From positions 62,001-126,000 of the forward strand of contig JAJEDY010000060.1 of the NCBI GenBank assembly GCA_022821275.1: a stretch of 64,000 bases of DNA, written 5' to 3'. The stretch comes from Candidatus Latescibacterota bacterium. GTDB lineage: Bacteria > Latescibacterota > UBA2968. The notes below the pieces were generated by a model, which saw only the letters and a program-made list of their open reading frames with translations, searched no databases and was not told the DNA's origin. A program made the translations under genes and the position numbers. Of the stretch, positions 1-8,667 are shown one piece after another. Every line of letters starts with the position of its first letter. Positions within the stretch are counted from its first letter, which is position 1.

Positions 1-1
1 A

Positions 2-775
2 ACCGCGCTACTCTACACGGCATATCTCACCGTGGCCAAATTCACGGCCGCCAGTGGTTTTCCCCATCTCCTACCTGTATATGGTAAGGGCGGAGGCCTG
101 GTCTATACCTTTACCGGCACTGCCAACTTGACCCCCTCGGACTTTGTGGGTACTGAATTTGTCAACTCCAGCGCCTTCTTTGGCAACACGCGCATTCCCG
201 CATGGCCCGCACTACCCCACCACCTGAAATTGCACGGCGCAACGCCAAACGCCCGCATTGCCCGTATTGCCGCGCTCGCCTTCACCGTGGGCTTGCTCGC
301 ATCCTTCATCTTTATTATTTATTTGGCCTATACTCACGGAGGGCAAAATCTGCACACAGCCCCATTTTCCGGCCGCTCAAACTCGGCCTCGGTCCGCCTC
401 TACAGCAACATGACCAACCACATTCTCAACGAACAAAAAACCGTTTTTGATCCATATAAAATGGCCGTATGGTTTATTGGCATCTTTGAAGCACTCATAC
501 TCATTGGCTTGCGAAGTCGCCTGCCATGGTGGCCCCTGCACCCAATTGGCCTCGCCTTTCAAAATACCTCTGGTCCGAGAATCTACAGCTTCTCTATTTT
601 TCTCACCTGGGCGGCCAAATCTCTTTTCCTGCGCATTGGTGGCATTACCCTGTACCGCCGCGCAGCACCTTATTTTATCGGCCTGCCAGTGGGCTATGTC
701 ACCGGCGTCATCGTTTCGTCTATTGTCGATCTCATCTGGTTCCCAACAGGTGGGCACTGGACACATGGATGGTAG
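2..775 (+). CDS. C-terminal part of a polytopic membrane protein (DUF6785/DUF6784-like), truncated by window start
   Basis: The frame is open from base 2, so the gene begins upstream of the window. A GTG at 32 is probably internal, because the codons before it (TALLYTAYLT) continue a hydrophobic helix. About 257 residues are visible. They hold several hydrophobic segments and end in a conserved-looking tail with WWPLHPIGLAF, a helix near SLFLRIGGITLYR and a last helix near GLPVGYVTGVIVSSIVDLIW. The PLHP-x-G segment followed by paired helices resembles the C-terminal domain of large DUF6785/DUF6784 membrane proteins of planctomycete- and Latescibacteria-like genomes. That assignment is from memory of the motif. 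Function is unknown. The SDR gene follows 28 bases downstream on the same strand. Confidence 0.6.
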   Translation, partial: TALLYTAYLTVAKFTAASGFPHLLPVYGKGGGLVYTFTGTANLTPSDFVGTEFVNSSAFFGNTRIPAWPALPHHLKLHGATPNARIARIAALAFTVGLLASFIFIIYLAYTHGGQNLHTAPFSGRSNSASVRLYSNMTNHILNEQKTVFDPYKMAVWFIGIFEALILIGLRSRLPWWPLHPIGLAFQNTSGPRIYSFSIFLTWAAKSLFLRIGGITLYRRAAPYFIGLPVGYVTGVIVSSIVDLIWFPTGGHWTHGW

Positions 776-803
776 GCCTGAATCTACTACAGAAAGGTTT
801 CTC

Positions 804-1523
804 ATGTCCAAACAAAAACACATTCTCATCACAGGCGGTGCGGGCTTTGTCGCCAGCATGTTGCGCCAGCACTGGAGCGAGACCTATCGCCTTCGGCTTG
901 CTGATGTGAACCCGATTGAAAATCTTGCAGATCACGAAGAATCTGTCCAGATGGACATTGCCAATCTCGACGAATTTCAAGCTGCTTGTCGGGACATTCA
1001 TACCGTCATCCATCTCGCAGCTGATCGCAGTCCGCGCGCCGACTTTTACGAAACCCTGCTCGACCTCAACATCATTGGCGCATACAATGCCTTTCACGCT
1101 ACGTACTTGAGTGGTTGCAAGCGCATTGTTTTTGCCAGTTCGGTCAATGCCGTGTTGGGCTATCGGGGAGATTCCCCCATAGAATGGGATGTACCCGTAT
1201 TTCCCACCAATGTCTATGGCGCCACCAAATGCTGGGGCGAAGCCCTTGCGCGGGTGTACTCCGAAACCCACGGACTATCCTGCATCTGTGTGCGCCTGGG
1301 CGGTCCGAGATGGAATCCCGATGAAATTTACGATCCGGACAAACCCAGCATGCTCATCAGTCCCAGAGATACCGCACAACTTTTTCAAAAATGCATAGAA
1401 GCAGATACCGACTTTGCCATTGTACATGGCGTATCTGATCACAAAAAACCCTATCTCGGAATTAATAGCACCAGGAAAGTATTGGGCTACGCCCCGCAAG
1501 ACGGCACAGCCAAAAGGCTATAA
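804..1523 (+). CDS. NAD(P)-dependent epimerase/dehydratase (extended SDR), short form
   Basis: A 239-residue Rossmann protein. It begins with the dinucleotide-binding motif TGGAGFVAS (residues 8-16) and carries the SDR catalytic pair in YGATK, preceded by a VFASSVNAV strand. It probably oxidises, reduces or epimerises a sugar or sugar acid, with NAD(P) as cofactor. I chose the ATG at 804 because AGAAAGG lies 7 bases upstream and the Rossmann fold starts right after it; a longer frame from 447 would overlap the preceding membrane gene. At 239 residues it is shorter than most extended SDRs (about 300) and lacks much of the C-terminal substrate domain. The next gene follows after 15 bases, so they are probably cotranscribed. 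Confidence 0.8.
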   Translation: MSKQKHILITGGAGFVASMLRQHWSETYRLRLADVNPIENLADHEESVQMDIANLDEFQAACRDIHTVIHLAADRSPRADFYETLLDLNIIGAYNAFHATYLSGCKRIVFASSVNAVLGYRGDSPIEWDVPVFPTNVYGATKCWGEALARVYSETHGLSCICVRLGGPRWNPDEIYDPDKPSMLISPRDTAQLFQKCIEADTDFAIVHGVSDHKKPYLGINSTRKVLGYAPQDGTAKRL

Positions 1524-1538
1524 ACAGAAAGGATCCCC

Positions 1539-1991
1539 ATGGGGAAGGGAAAATTCTCTTCGACAAAAACCTATCACGACCTGCCCTGTGCGCATCGCCA
1601 GGGGTACCACGACGGTCACTGTCGATTTATTCACGGATACAACCGCGAGGTCACCTTTTATTTTACCTGCAACAAACTCGATGAAAATCACTTTGTCGTC
1701 GATTTTAGCAAGCTCAAGAAGCTCAAAGCGTGGTTAGAACACATGTTTGACCACACGATGCTCATCAACGAAAATGATCCCGAACGCGAATTTTTTGAAG
1801 AAATGCACCGCAGGGGTATAATCGATCTGCGCATTATGCCCAACGTTGGCATGGAGGCATCGTCAAAATTTGTCTTTGATTATGCCGACAAACTCGTGCG
1901 CGACATGACCCACAACCGATGCTGGGTCTATAAAGTTGAAACCCGCGAAAACATGAAAAACTCGGGCATATACGAACTCGTGGATGGCTGA
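1539..1991 (+). CDS. 6-carboxytetrahydropterin synthase-like (QueD/PTPS family) protein, zinc-site variant
   Basis: A 150-residue T-fold protein. CAHRQ (H19) and GHCRFIHGYN (residues 26-35) align with the AAHRL and C-x-x-x-HGH zinc/catalytic region of QueD and PTPS. DFSKLK (55-60) and FDHTMLIN (70-77) match the family's substrate region, and ME-ASS near residue 107 supplies the expected glutamate. The usual HGH is HGY here, so the third zinc histidine appears to be Tyr34; H27 could substitute. QueD converts dihydroneopterin triphosphate to 6-carboxytetrahydropterin in the queuosine/7-deazaguanine pathway. No other queuosine gene is seen nearby, so the reaction is uncertain. A long hairpin and T-run follow at 2055-2103. 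Confidence 0.75.
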   Translation: MGKGKFSSTKTYHDLPCAHRQGYHDGHCRFIHGYNREVTFYFTCNKLDENHFVVDFSKLKKLKAWLEHMFDHTMLINENDPEREFFEEMHRRGIIDLRIMPNVGMEASSKFVFDYADKLVRDMTHNRCWVYKVETRENMKNSGIYELVDG

Positions 1992-2054
1992 ACTACGGTA
2001 TCTGAATAACGGATCTTAAACTTACTGCTCAAAATACTGCACATATTTTTTACT

Positions 2055-2103
2055 ATAACACAATAAATTGCGTATAAACAATAATTTATTGTGTTATTTT
2101 TTT
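2055..2103 (+). terminator. AT-rich 15-bp hairpin followed by T-run
   Basis: ATAACACAATAAATT (2055-2069) and its exact reverse complement (2083-2097) form a 15-bp stem with a 13-base loop, followed by seven T. It can end transcription of the epimerase/QueD-like genes. It lies only two bases before the -35 box of the sigma-factor promoter, so a role as an operator cannot be excluded. Confidence 0.65.
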
Positions 2104-2104
2104 C

Positions 2105-2133
2105 TTGACTTATGAACAAATGTTCACTATATT
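2105..2133 (+). promoter_or_regulatory. Sigma-70 promoter with a LexA-like GAAC-N4-GTTC box in its spacer
   Basis: TTGACT (2105-2110), a 17-base spacer and TATATT (2128-2133) form a near-consensus promoter for the sigma-factor gene. Inside the spacer, GAACAAATGTTC (2114-2125) matches the GAAC-N4-GTTC core of the LexA/DinR box known from Gram-positive bacteria. A repressor bound there would block the promoter. LexA control is inference. Confidence 0.7.
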
Positions 2134-2224
2134 TTTGCTCAGCTATAACTGAGGCCGTTTCACAGAAGCAGACCGATGTTCCGCACGCGATATAGGACCT
2201 CAGAACACCATAAGGAGGAAAGAA

Positions 2225-3202
2225 ATGAATCAGCATCATACCCCCGTCCGACAGGCCCTTCGCAAAACTCCAGATTGCACCTCGCCCTATGTGGGCGATG
2301 AACCCTCTCTGGCCTATTACTACAAAGAGATCGAGCGACACCCACTGCTCACACCAGACGAAGAAAAAGCACTGACAGAACAAATTGCCCTGGGCGATCT
2401 GCCAGGTGCAAGTGCTCAGGCTCGTCGGGCAGGAGAACACGCCCGCGAAAAACTCATCACCAGCAACCTGCGCTTTGTCATTCACATTGCCAAAAATTTT
2501 GTGAATCAAGGGCTTCCCCTGGCCGATCTCATCAATGAAGGCAACATGGGCTTGATGACTGCCGCTCGCAAATTCAAACCCGAAAAAGGTTACAAGTTCA
2601 TTACGTACGCAGTCTGGTGGATCCGACAGAACATCCTCAAAGCCCTCGAAGTCCAAACCCGGTCCATCCGGATTCCCGGCAATGTTGTCAACGACCTCAA
2701 TAAATTGCGCAAAGTCGAAGCTGATCTGACTCAGCACCTCGACCGACATCCCGATGCCGATGAACTCGCCCGAGAAACCGATCTGCCTTTAAAAAAAGTC
2801 ACACATACCCTCGAATCTGCCTATAACACCGTGTCGCTGGATACGCCAATGTACGAAGAAGCCACAAACTCCGCACCGCGTGCTGTCACCCTGCAAGAAA
2901 CCCTGTCAGATCCCCAAACATTGTCTCCAGAAGACGCCTATATTCAAGACACCATGCACAATGATATACACAACGCGCTCGGTGCCTTGCCCGATCGCGA
3001 CCGGCAAATTCTACATCTCTATTACGGTTTCAGCGACCCGGCGGAACGCGCCGAACCCAGCAGTTCAAAACCCGCTACCTATCAACAAATAGGGAACAAA
3101 CTGGGGGTGAGCAGAGAACGAGTGCGCCAACTCAAAGAAGAGGCACTCAATCGGCTGCGGCATCCCATCCACAGTAAGCGACTCGCTACCTATTGCAGTT
3201 AA
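2225..3202 (+). CDS. RNA polymerase sigma factor, RpoD/SigA-like alternative (group 2/3)
   Basis: A 325-residue sigma-70 factor. Region 1.2 is around YYKEIERHPLLTPDEE (residues 37-52). Region 2 follows, with LRFVIHIAKNFVNQGLPLADLINEGN and the -10-recognition segment KGYKFITYAVWWIRQNI. Region 3 is next, and region 4 ends with a helix-turn-helix near YQQIGNKLGVSRERVRQLKEEAL. The long acidic region 1.1 and non-conserved insert of housekeeping RpoD are missing, so this is probably an accessory factor. A strong Shine-Dalgarno (AAGGAGG) precedes the ATG. The gene is monocistronic: it has its own promoter (2105-2133) and a terminator (3254-3287). The LexA-like box suggests induction by DNA damage, but this is not shown. 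Its regulon cannot be seen from this sequence. Confidence 0.93.
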   Translation: MNQHHTPVRQALRKTPDCTSPYVGDEPSLAYYYKEIERHPLLTPDEEKALTEQIALGDLPGASAQARRAGEHAREKLITSNLRFVIHIAKNFVNQGLPLADLINEGNMGLMTAARKFKPEKGYKFITYAVWWIRQNILKALEVQTRSIRIPGNVVNDLNKLRKVEADLTQHLDRHPDADELARETDLPLKKVTHTLESAYNTVSLDTPMYEEATNSAPRAVTLQETLSDPQTLSPEDAYIQDTMHNDIHNALGALPDRDRQILHLYYGFSDPAERAEPSSSKPATYQQIGNKLGVSRERVRQLKEEALNRLRHPIHSKRLATYCS

Positions 3203-3253
3203 AGCGGGAGATTGCACACTGCTTATCTCAAAAAAAATAGTCCCAACAAAATC

Positions 3254-3287
3254 AGAGCGTCGGCGCAATATACCGACGCTCTTTTTT
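3254..3287 (+). terminator. Rho-independent terminator after the sigma-factor gene
   Basis: AGAGCGTCGG (3254-3263) pairs perfectly with CCGACGCTCT (3273-3282) around a 9-base loop, followed by a T-run to 3287. Confidence 0.9.
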
Positions 3288-3388
3288 CTTTCTACTTGCG
3301 TCTAAAGCAAAAACCTTGCTATTTACAATATTCAAATGAATTTCTTAGAAAGTTGCACACCGCTTATTGGCTCACGGGTAAATCAACT

Positions 3389-4201
3389 ATGAAAATCCTC
3401 ATCCTCTCTACACTCGGCGCACTCATTCTGCTCGGCGTGGGTGTGTACATTGTTTTTTACGTCTCAGAGCGCGACAAAATTGAGGGTAAATCCTTCTTTC
3501 GCCTTGAAAATCGCTGGCTCTACGGATTTTTGGGCTACGCATCTGTCATTATCATCACTTTTCTGGTCCTGATTTTGCAAACCTCGCTCACGCGCCAGGA
3601 GCAAACCCTTGAAAATACCCAGGCGCGGTTCCAGCAAGAACTCACGGCTTTCCGCGAGCGACTCGGCGAACAAACCGACCGCCTCATGTCCCAAATCAAT
3701 GAAAAAGCGGAACTCACTGGCTCCGAAGTCGAGGTACGCGGCAAACTATCCAATGAGATCGCACATCATCAACGCACCCTCAAAGAGCGCGACGCTGCAC
3801 GCGAACAATTGCGCCTCACGCAAAGCGAATTAAACCGAGAAACTCTCGCACACCGCGCCTATCTCGACAGCCTCAACACCGAAAGATCGCTTCACGCATC
3901 AACCCAAAATCGGCTCAAACGCGAGGAAGAACAACACGCCAAAAGCCGCGAGACATTGCGAAATACCCAACAAAAACTCGACCGCGCCAACGAGCGTCTA
4001 AACGTACAAAATCGCCAGATTACAGCCCTGAGAAACGATCTCAAACGCGCGCAGGACAACGCCAGTAGCGCACGCCAGATGGCCAGTCGTCTCTTACAAC
4101 AATCCGACGACCATCAGCGTGCACTCATAACCCTTCAAGCCACCGTCGATTCTCTTTTTCTAAAAGAATTTAAACGCCCCCGAATTCCCTCAGACAAATA
4201 G
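3389..4201 (+). CDS. Membrane-anchored coiled-coil protein of unknown function
   Basis: A 270-residue protein with two N-terminal membrane segments (about residues 3-25 and 47-68). The rest is a long, highly charged helix rich in E, R, Q and N (about 70-260), which reads as a coiled coil with repeated QNRLKREEEQ/RETLRNTQQK-type heptads. I chose the ATG at 3389 because the hydrophobic segment starts immediately after it; the frame upstream runs through the sigma-gene terminator. No catalytic motif is visible. The gene ends 19 bases before the efflux adaptor and may be cotranscribed with it, so a scaffolding role at the envelope is possible. This is inference. Confidence 0.7.
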   Translation: MKILILSTLGALILLGVGVYIVFYVSERDKIEGKSFFRLENRWLYGFLGYASVIIITFLVLILQTSLTRQEQTLENTQARFQQELTAFRERLGEQTDRLMSQINEKAELTGSEVEVRGKLSNEIAHHQRTLKERDAAREQLRLTQSELNRETLAHRAYLDSLNTERSLHASTQNRLKREEEQHAKSRETLRNTQQKLDRANERLNVQNRQITALRNDLKRAQDNASSARQMASRLLQQSDDHQRALITLQATVDSLFLKEFKRPRIPSDK

Positions 4202-4220
4202 ACGAGGAGAAAAATACATC

Positions 4221-5375
4221 GTGAAACTCAAAATCTTCCTTCCCATAATTGTCCTGATTATCGGCGTGCTGGGCGCTTATACTCTTGTCAAAAACCGGGA
4301 AGCCGTCCGGCCCAAACCAACAGAGGCACCCCCGCCGCTCGTGCGCGTTCAATCCGTTCATACCACAGACTTTCAACTCGTTATTCCAGCGCAAGGCACG
4401 GTTGCCCCGCGCACGCAAACCACGCTCATCTCACAAGTGGCAGGACAAATCATTGCCGTATCGTCTGCATTTGCCAATGGTGGCTTTTTCGAAAAAGGCG
4501 ATGTTCTGCTCACCATAGACCCGCGCGATTACGAAGTTGCTGTTGCACAAGCACAGGTTCAGGTTGCACAGGCCAAATTGCGATTGGCACGCGAAGAAGA
4601 AGAATCCGCAATTGCCCGCGACGAATGGAAACGCTTAGGCAGTGGAGAGCCAACCGATCTGGTTTTGCGCAAACCACAAATTGACGAAGCCCGTGCGACC
4701 ATTGCCGCTGCCGAAGGCGCATTGATGCGCGCCAACCTCAACCTTGAACGCACGCAAATCAGAGCGCCATATCCCGGACGTGTGCGCACCAAAAATGCCG
4801 ATGTCGGACAATTCGTCAACCCCGGTTCTCCACTCGGTCAAATTTACGCCATCGACTATGCCGAAGTGCGCCTGCCCGTACCCGATGATCAACTCGCTTA
4901 TCTGGACCTGCCGTTCTCCTTCCGCAATAATCCCCATGGCCATTCAGGTCCCGATGTGCGTTTCCGCGCCACATTTGCCGGGCGCGAACACACCTATATG
5001 GGACGCATTGTGCGCGTTGAAGGCGAAATTGACACACGCTCTGGCATGATCGCGCTCGTCGGGCGCGTAGATAACCCATACCACCAGCGCGCTAATAACA
5101 CGCCGCCATTAGCTGTGGGCATGTTTGTCACCGCAGAAATTCTGGGTCATCACACGGAAAACGTCGTAGTCATCCCACGCGCTGCACTGCGCGGTAAAAA
5201 TCGCGTTCTCGTGGTTACGAGCAATCGCCTCTATTACCGAACCATCGACATCTTGCGCGCCGACGCAGAAAAAGTCATTGTTAAAAGCGGTCTAAAATCG
5301 GGCGAGCAACTCTGCGTATCGCCAATTGATACCGTCGTGGATGGCATGCGCGTGCGCACTGGAGGTACACAATGA
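4221..5375 (+). CDS. RND efflux periplasmic adaptor subunit (membrane fusion protein)
   Basis: A 384-residue adaptor. An N-terminal anchor (residues 4-23) is followed by a proline-rich linker, then a lipoyl/barrel-sandwich half near AQGTVAPRTQTTLISQVAG. An Ala/Gln/Glu-rich helical hairpin (about 95-175) comes next. The second lipoyl half contains TQIRAPYPGRV, followed by beta-barrel and membrane-proximal domains. It links the inner-membrane RND pump to an outer-membrane channel. No TolC-like gene lies nearby, so the channel must be encoded elsewhere. The GTG start at 4221 has GAGGAG upstream. The stop overlaps the pump's ATG by 4 bases (ATGA), indicating translational coupling. Confidence 0.93.
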   Translation: MKLKIFLPIIVLIIGVLGAYTLVKNREAVRPKPTEAPPPLVRVQSVHTTDFQLVIPAQGTVAPRTQTTLISQVAGQIIAVSSAFANGGFFEKGDVLLTIDPRDYEVAVAQAQVQVAQAKLRLAREEEESAIARDEWKRLGSGEPTDLVLRKPQIDEARATIAAAEGALMRANLNLERTQIRAPYPGRVRTKNADVGQFVNPGSPLGQIYAIDYAEVRLPVPDDQLAYLDLPFSFRNNPHGHSGPDVRFRATFAGREHTYMGRIVRVEGEIDTRSGMIALVGRVDNPYHQRANNTPPLAVGMFVTAEILGHHTENVVVIPRAALRGKNRVLVVTSNRLYYRTIDILRADAEKVIVKSGLKSGEQLCVSPIDTVVDGMRVRTGGTQ

Positions 5376-8300
5376 AAAATGCCATTGAATGGTTTGCCCG
5401 AAACAGCGTGGCGGCCAATCTGTTGATGGTATTGATCCTGGGAGGTGGTATTCTTCTCGTATCCCGCATTCGCATGGAAGTCTTCCCAGAATTTTCACAG
5501 GACATGATCAATATCTCCATGATCTATCTGGGGGCTGCTCCCGAAGAAGTCGAAGAAGCCGTCTGCATACGCATCGAAGAAGCCGTGCTGGGTCTCGACG
5601 GCATTGAGCGCATCACCTCCACGGCATCGGAGAACAGCGGTATTGTCAATATCGAACTCGAGTCGGGTGCTGATATGCGCAAATTGCTCGACGATGTCAA
5701 AGCCCGCGTAGATGCCATCACCACGTTTCCGGTGGAAACGGAAAAACCCATCATTCGAGAAATCACCAATCGCCGCCAGGTCATCAACGTGGCTATCTCT
5801 GGACTGACAGATGAAAAAACCCTCAAAACAATTGGCGAGCAAGTCAGAGACGACATTGCAACCATTCCCGGCATCACACAAGTAGATCTCGTAAGCACAC
5901 GCCCTTATGAAATCGCTATCGAAATCTCGGAAAATGACCTGAGGCGTTACGACCTCACCTTTAGCGAAATTGCCCTGGCCATAAGGCGCTTCTCTATTGA
6001 TCTGCCCGGCGGTGCCATTCGCACAAAGGGCGGCGAAATCCTATTGCGCACCAAAGGGCAGGCATATCACGGCAAAGAATTTGAATCGCTCGTCTTGCGC
6101 TCTCGTCCCGATGGCACGCATCTTCGCCTGGGCGATGTCGCCACAGTTATCGACGGCTTTGCGGCAACAGATCAATCTGCCCAATTTGATGCAGAACCCA
6201 CCGTGACGGTCAAGGTTTATCGCGTAGGAGATCAAAATGCCCTGGACATCACCGAAAAAGTCAAAGCCTATATCAATAAAACACAACCACGCATGCCCGA
6301 TGGCATCAAACTCACCGTCTGGGCAGACTTTTCTCGCATCTTAAATGACCGCCTGGAACTCATGCTGCACAATGGTCAACTGGGTTTTATCCTCGTCTTT
6401 ATCGCGCTGACGATGTTTCTCCGTTTGCGACTCGCCTTCTGGGTCGCTCTGGGCATTCCCATCTCATTTCTCGGCGCAATCGGCCTGATGCCCTTCTTCG
6501 ACATCTCCATCAACATGATCTCCCTCTTTGCTTTTATCGTGGTGCTCGGCATTGTCGTAGATGATGCGGTCATCGTAGGAGAAAACATCTATCGCCATTA
6601 CCAAATGGGCAAACGCGGTTTGCGCGCAGCCATTGATGGCGCGCAAGAAGTATCTGTGCCCGTCATTTTTGCTATCCTCACATCTATTGCCGCCTTCTCT
6701 CCCCTGCTAACGGTTGAAGGCAGCATGGGGAAAATCATGAGAATCATTCCCATGATTGTCATTCTCACCCTCATCTTTTCACTCATCGAATCGCTCTTTA
6801 TTTTGCCAGCGCACCTCGCACATGCCAAAATAGATCCCAAAAAAGATGGGGATCCCCCGCGCAAACGCGCTATCATCAGCCTGTGGCAACGCGTTCAAAA
6901 TGGCGTGGCCGATGGCATGCTCACCGCTGTTGACCGCTATTATCGCCCCTTTCTCGAATGGGCGCTTCAGTGGCGTTATTTGACCCTCGCAGGGGGTGTT
7001 GCCACGCTCTTTCTCACCGTGGGGCTCGTTGGCGGCGGGTGGATCAAGTTCGTCTTTTTTCCCAACGTCGAAGCCGATAATATCGCAGCTATGCTCACCA
7101 TGCCTCAGGGCACACCTGCCGAGGTGACAGAGACCGCAGTGCGCCGCCTGGAGGCGTCAGCCCGCCAACTACAACGCGAAATAGAAAGTGAAGAGTCGGG
7201 TGCGGTATTTCGCCATGTTTTCGCAACCGTAGGTGAACAGCCCTATCGCGCGGCACAAGGTCCACCCACTGGAAATGCCGCCTCATTTTCATCAGCACAT
7301 CTGGGCGAAGTCTATATTGAACTCGTGCCTTCAGAAAATCGCGACATCAGCAGTGAGGAAATTGCCAACCGCTGGCGCAAACTCACCGGCGCTATTCCCG
7401 ACGCGGTCGAACTGACCTACTCATCCTCGCTATTTGCATCTGGCGAAGCCATCAATATCCAGTTCTCAGGCCCCGACTACGGCGAATTGCGCGAAGTCGC
7501 CGAAAAATTCAAAAGCGCGTTGGATGACTATCCCGGTGTCTTTGACATCGCCGATTCATTTCGCCCGGGGAAAGAGGAGGTGAAACTCTCCCTCACCCGA
7601 CAGGCCGAAACCCTGGGCATCACATTGGCCGATCTCGCACGTCAGGTCAGACAGGCGTTTTACGGCGAAGAAGCACAGCGCATTCAGCGCGGGCGCGACG
7701 ATATCCGCGTGATGGTGCGCTATCCCGAATCAGAGCGACGATCCCTCGGCAATCTCGAAGACATGCGCATTCGCACGCCCAGTGGTGGCGAAGTGCCCTT
7801 TTCAATCGCCGCGAGTGCCGAACTCGGCCGGGGTTACGCATCCATTCGCCGCACCGACCGCCAAAGAGTTATCAACGTCACTTCCGATGTCGATATAAGC
7901 ATCGCCAATGCAAACGAAATCATCGCCGATTTCACCCGCACTGTCTTGCCCCAAATACTGGCAGACCACCCCCGCGTGCGCTACGATTTTGAAGGTCAGC
8001 AAAGAGAACAAACTGAAATGCTACAGGGACTGGCCCAAAGCTTTGTTATCGCCTTGCTCATCATTTATATTTTGCTCGCTATTCCCTTCAAATCCTATGT
8101 CCAACCCCTCATTGTGATGGGGGCCATCCCATTTGGAATCGTCGGCGCGGTCTGGGGGCATGTCGCTCTTGGATTTAATCTCTCTATTCTCTCCGTATTT
8201 GGCATTGTTGCACTTACAGGTATCGTCGTCAATGACAGTCTGGTCATGGTCGATTTTATCAACAAACAACGCGAAAAAGGCCACGCACTTTCCGAAGCTA

Positions 8301-8581
8301 TCAGAGAAGCCGGTGCCGTGCGTTTCCGTCCCATTCTCTTGACCTCAGTCACGACATTTCTCGGCCTCACGCCCCTGCTATTAGAAAAAAGCCTCCAGGC
8401 ACAATTCCTGGTTCCCATGGCCATATCCCTCGGTTTTGGCGTTCTCTTTGCAACCGTCATCACCCTCTTACTCGTTCCCATCACATACAATATTCTCGAA
8501 GACCTCATCAACGCCTTCTACCGCCTCATTGGGCGCGAACGCGGCGCATTTCGCGCAGACCTGACTCGCGCAGCAGATTAA
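5372..8581 (+). CDS. RND-type efflux pump, inner-membrane transporter (AcrB/HAE-like)
   Basis: A 1069-residue RND permease of normal family length. It begins NAIEWFARNSVAANLLMV, followed by a first periplasmic loop, the helix 2-6 bundle with the proton-relay aspartates in VVLGIVVDDAVIVGEN, a second large periplasmic loop, and the repeat bundle ending near residue 1045. It exports small molecules from periplasm or membrane using the proton gradient. The substrate cannot be told from sequence; motif style and partner fit the hydrophobic/amphiphilic (HAE) group rather than heavy-metal pumps. It is translationally coupled to the adaptor. The next gene has its own promoter. Confidence 0.95.
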   Translation: MKNAIEWFARNSVAANLLMVLILGGGILLVSRIRMEVFPEFSQDMINISMIYLGAAPEEVEEAVCIRIEEAVLGLDGIERITSTASENSGIVNIELESGADMRKLLDDVKARVDAITTFPVETEKPIIREITNRRQVINVAISGLTDEKTLKTIGEQVRDDIATIPGITQVDLVSTRPYEIAIEISENDLRRYDLTFSEIALAIRRFSIDLPGGAIRTKGGEILLRTKGQAYHGKEFESLVLRSRPDGTHLRLGDVATVIDGFAATDQSAQFDAEPTVTVKVYRVGDQNALDITEKVKAYINKTQPRMPDGIKLTVWADFSRILNDRLELMLHNGQLGFILVFIALTMFLRLRLAFWVALGIPISFLGAIGLMPFFDISINMISLFAFIVVLGIVVDDAVIVGENIYRHYQMGKRGLRAAIDGAQEVSVPVIFAILTSIAAFSPLLTVEGSMGKIMRIIPMIVILTLIFSLIESLFILPAHLAHAKIDPKKDGDPPRKRAIISLWQRVQNGVADGMLTAVDRYYRPFLEWALQWRYLTLAGGVATLFLTVGLVGGGWIKFVFFPNVEADNIAAMLTMPQGTPAEVTETAVRRLEASARQLQREIESEESGAVFRHVFATVGEQPYRAAQGPPTGNAASFSSAHLGEVYIELVPSENRDISSEEIANRWRKLTGAIPDAVELTYSSSLFASGEAINIQFSGPDYGELREVAEKFKSALDDYPGVFDIADSFRPGKEEVKLSLTRQAETLGITLADLARQVRQAFYGEEAQRIQRGRDDIRVMVRYPESERRSLGNLEDMRIRTPSGGEVPFSIAASAELGRGYASIRRTDRQRVINVTSDVDISIANANEIIADFTRTVLPQILADHPRVRYDFEGQQREQTEMLQGLAQSFVIALLIIYILLAIPFKSYVQPLIVMGAIPFGIVGAVWGHVALGFNLSILSVFGIVALTGIVVNDSLVMVDFINKQREKGHALSEAIREAGAVRFRPILLTSVTTFLGLTPLLLEKSLQAQFLVPMAISLGFGVLFATVITLLLVPITYNILEDLINAFYRLIGRERGAFRADLTRAAD

Positions 8582-8594
8582 CCAATTCAAAAGA

Positions 8595-8623
8595 TTGACA
8601 AGCTATTTCAATGCGTGTACATT
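8595..8623 (+). promoter_or_regulatory. Sigma-70-like promoter upstream of the first sulfatase
   Basis: TTGACA (8595-8600), 17-base spacer, TACATT (8618-8623), about 45 bases before the sulfatase ATG. Confidence 0.6.
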
Positions 8624-8667
8624 GCGCTCAAGGCTTATAACGCACCTGTATCGTGAAAGGATAACCT

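Noticed and set aside
447-803. An N-terminal extension of the SDR epimerase gene
   Set aside because: It overlaps the membrane-protein gene in another frame and lies before the good ribosome-binding site and the Rossmann start.
1928-2749. A 273-codon minus-strand frame across the sigma-factor promoter
   Set aside because: It is antisense to the sigma factor, spans a hairpin and a strong promoter, and has no domain.
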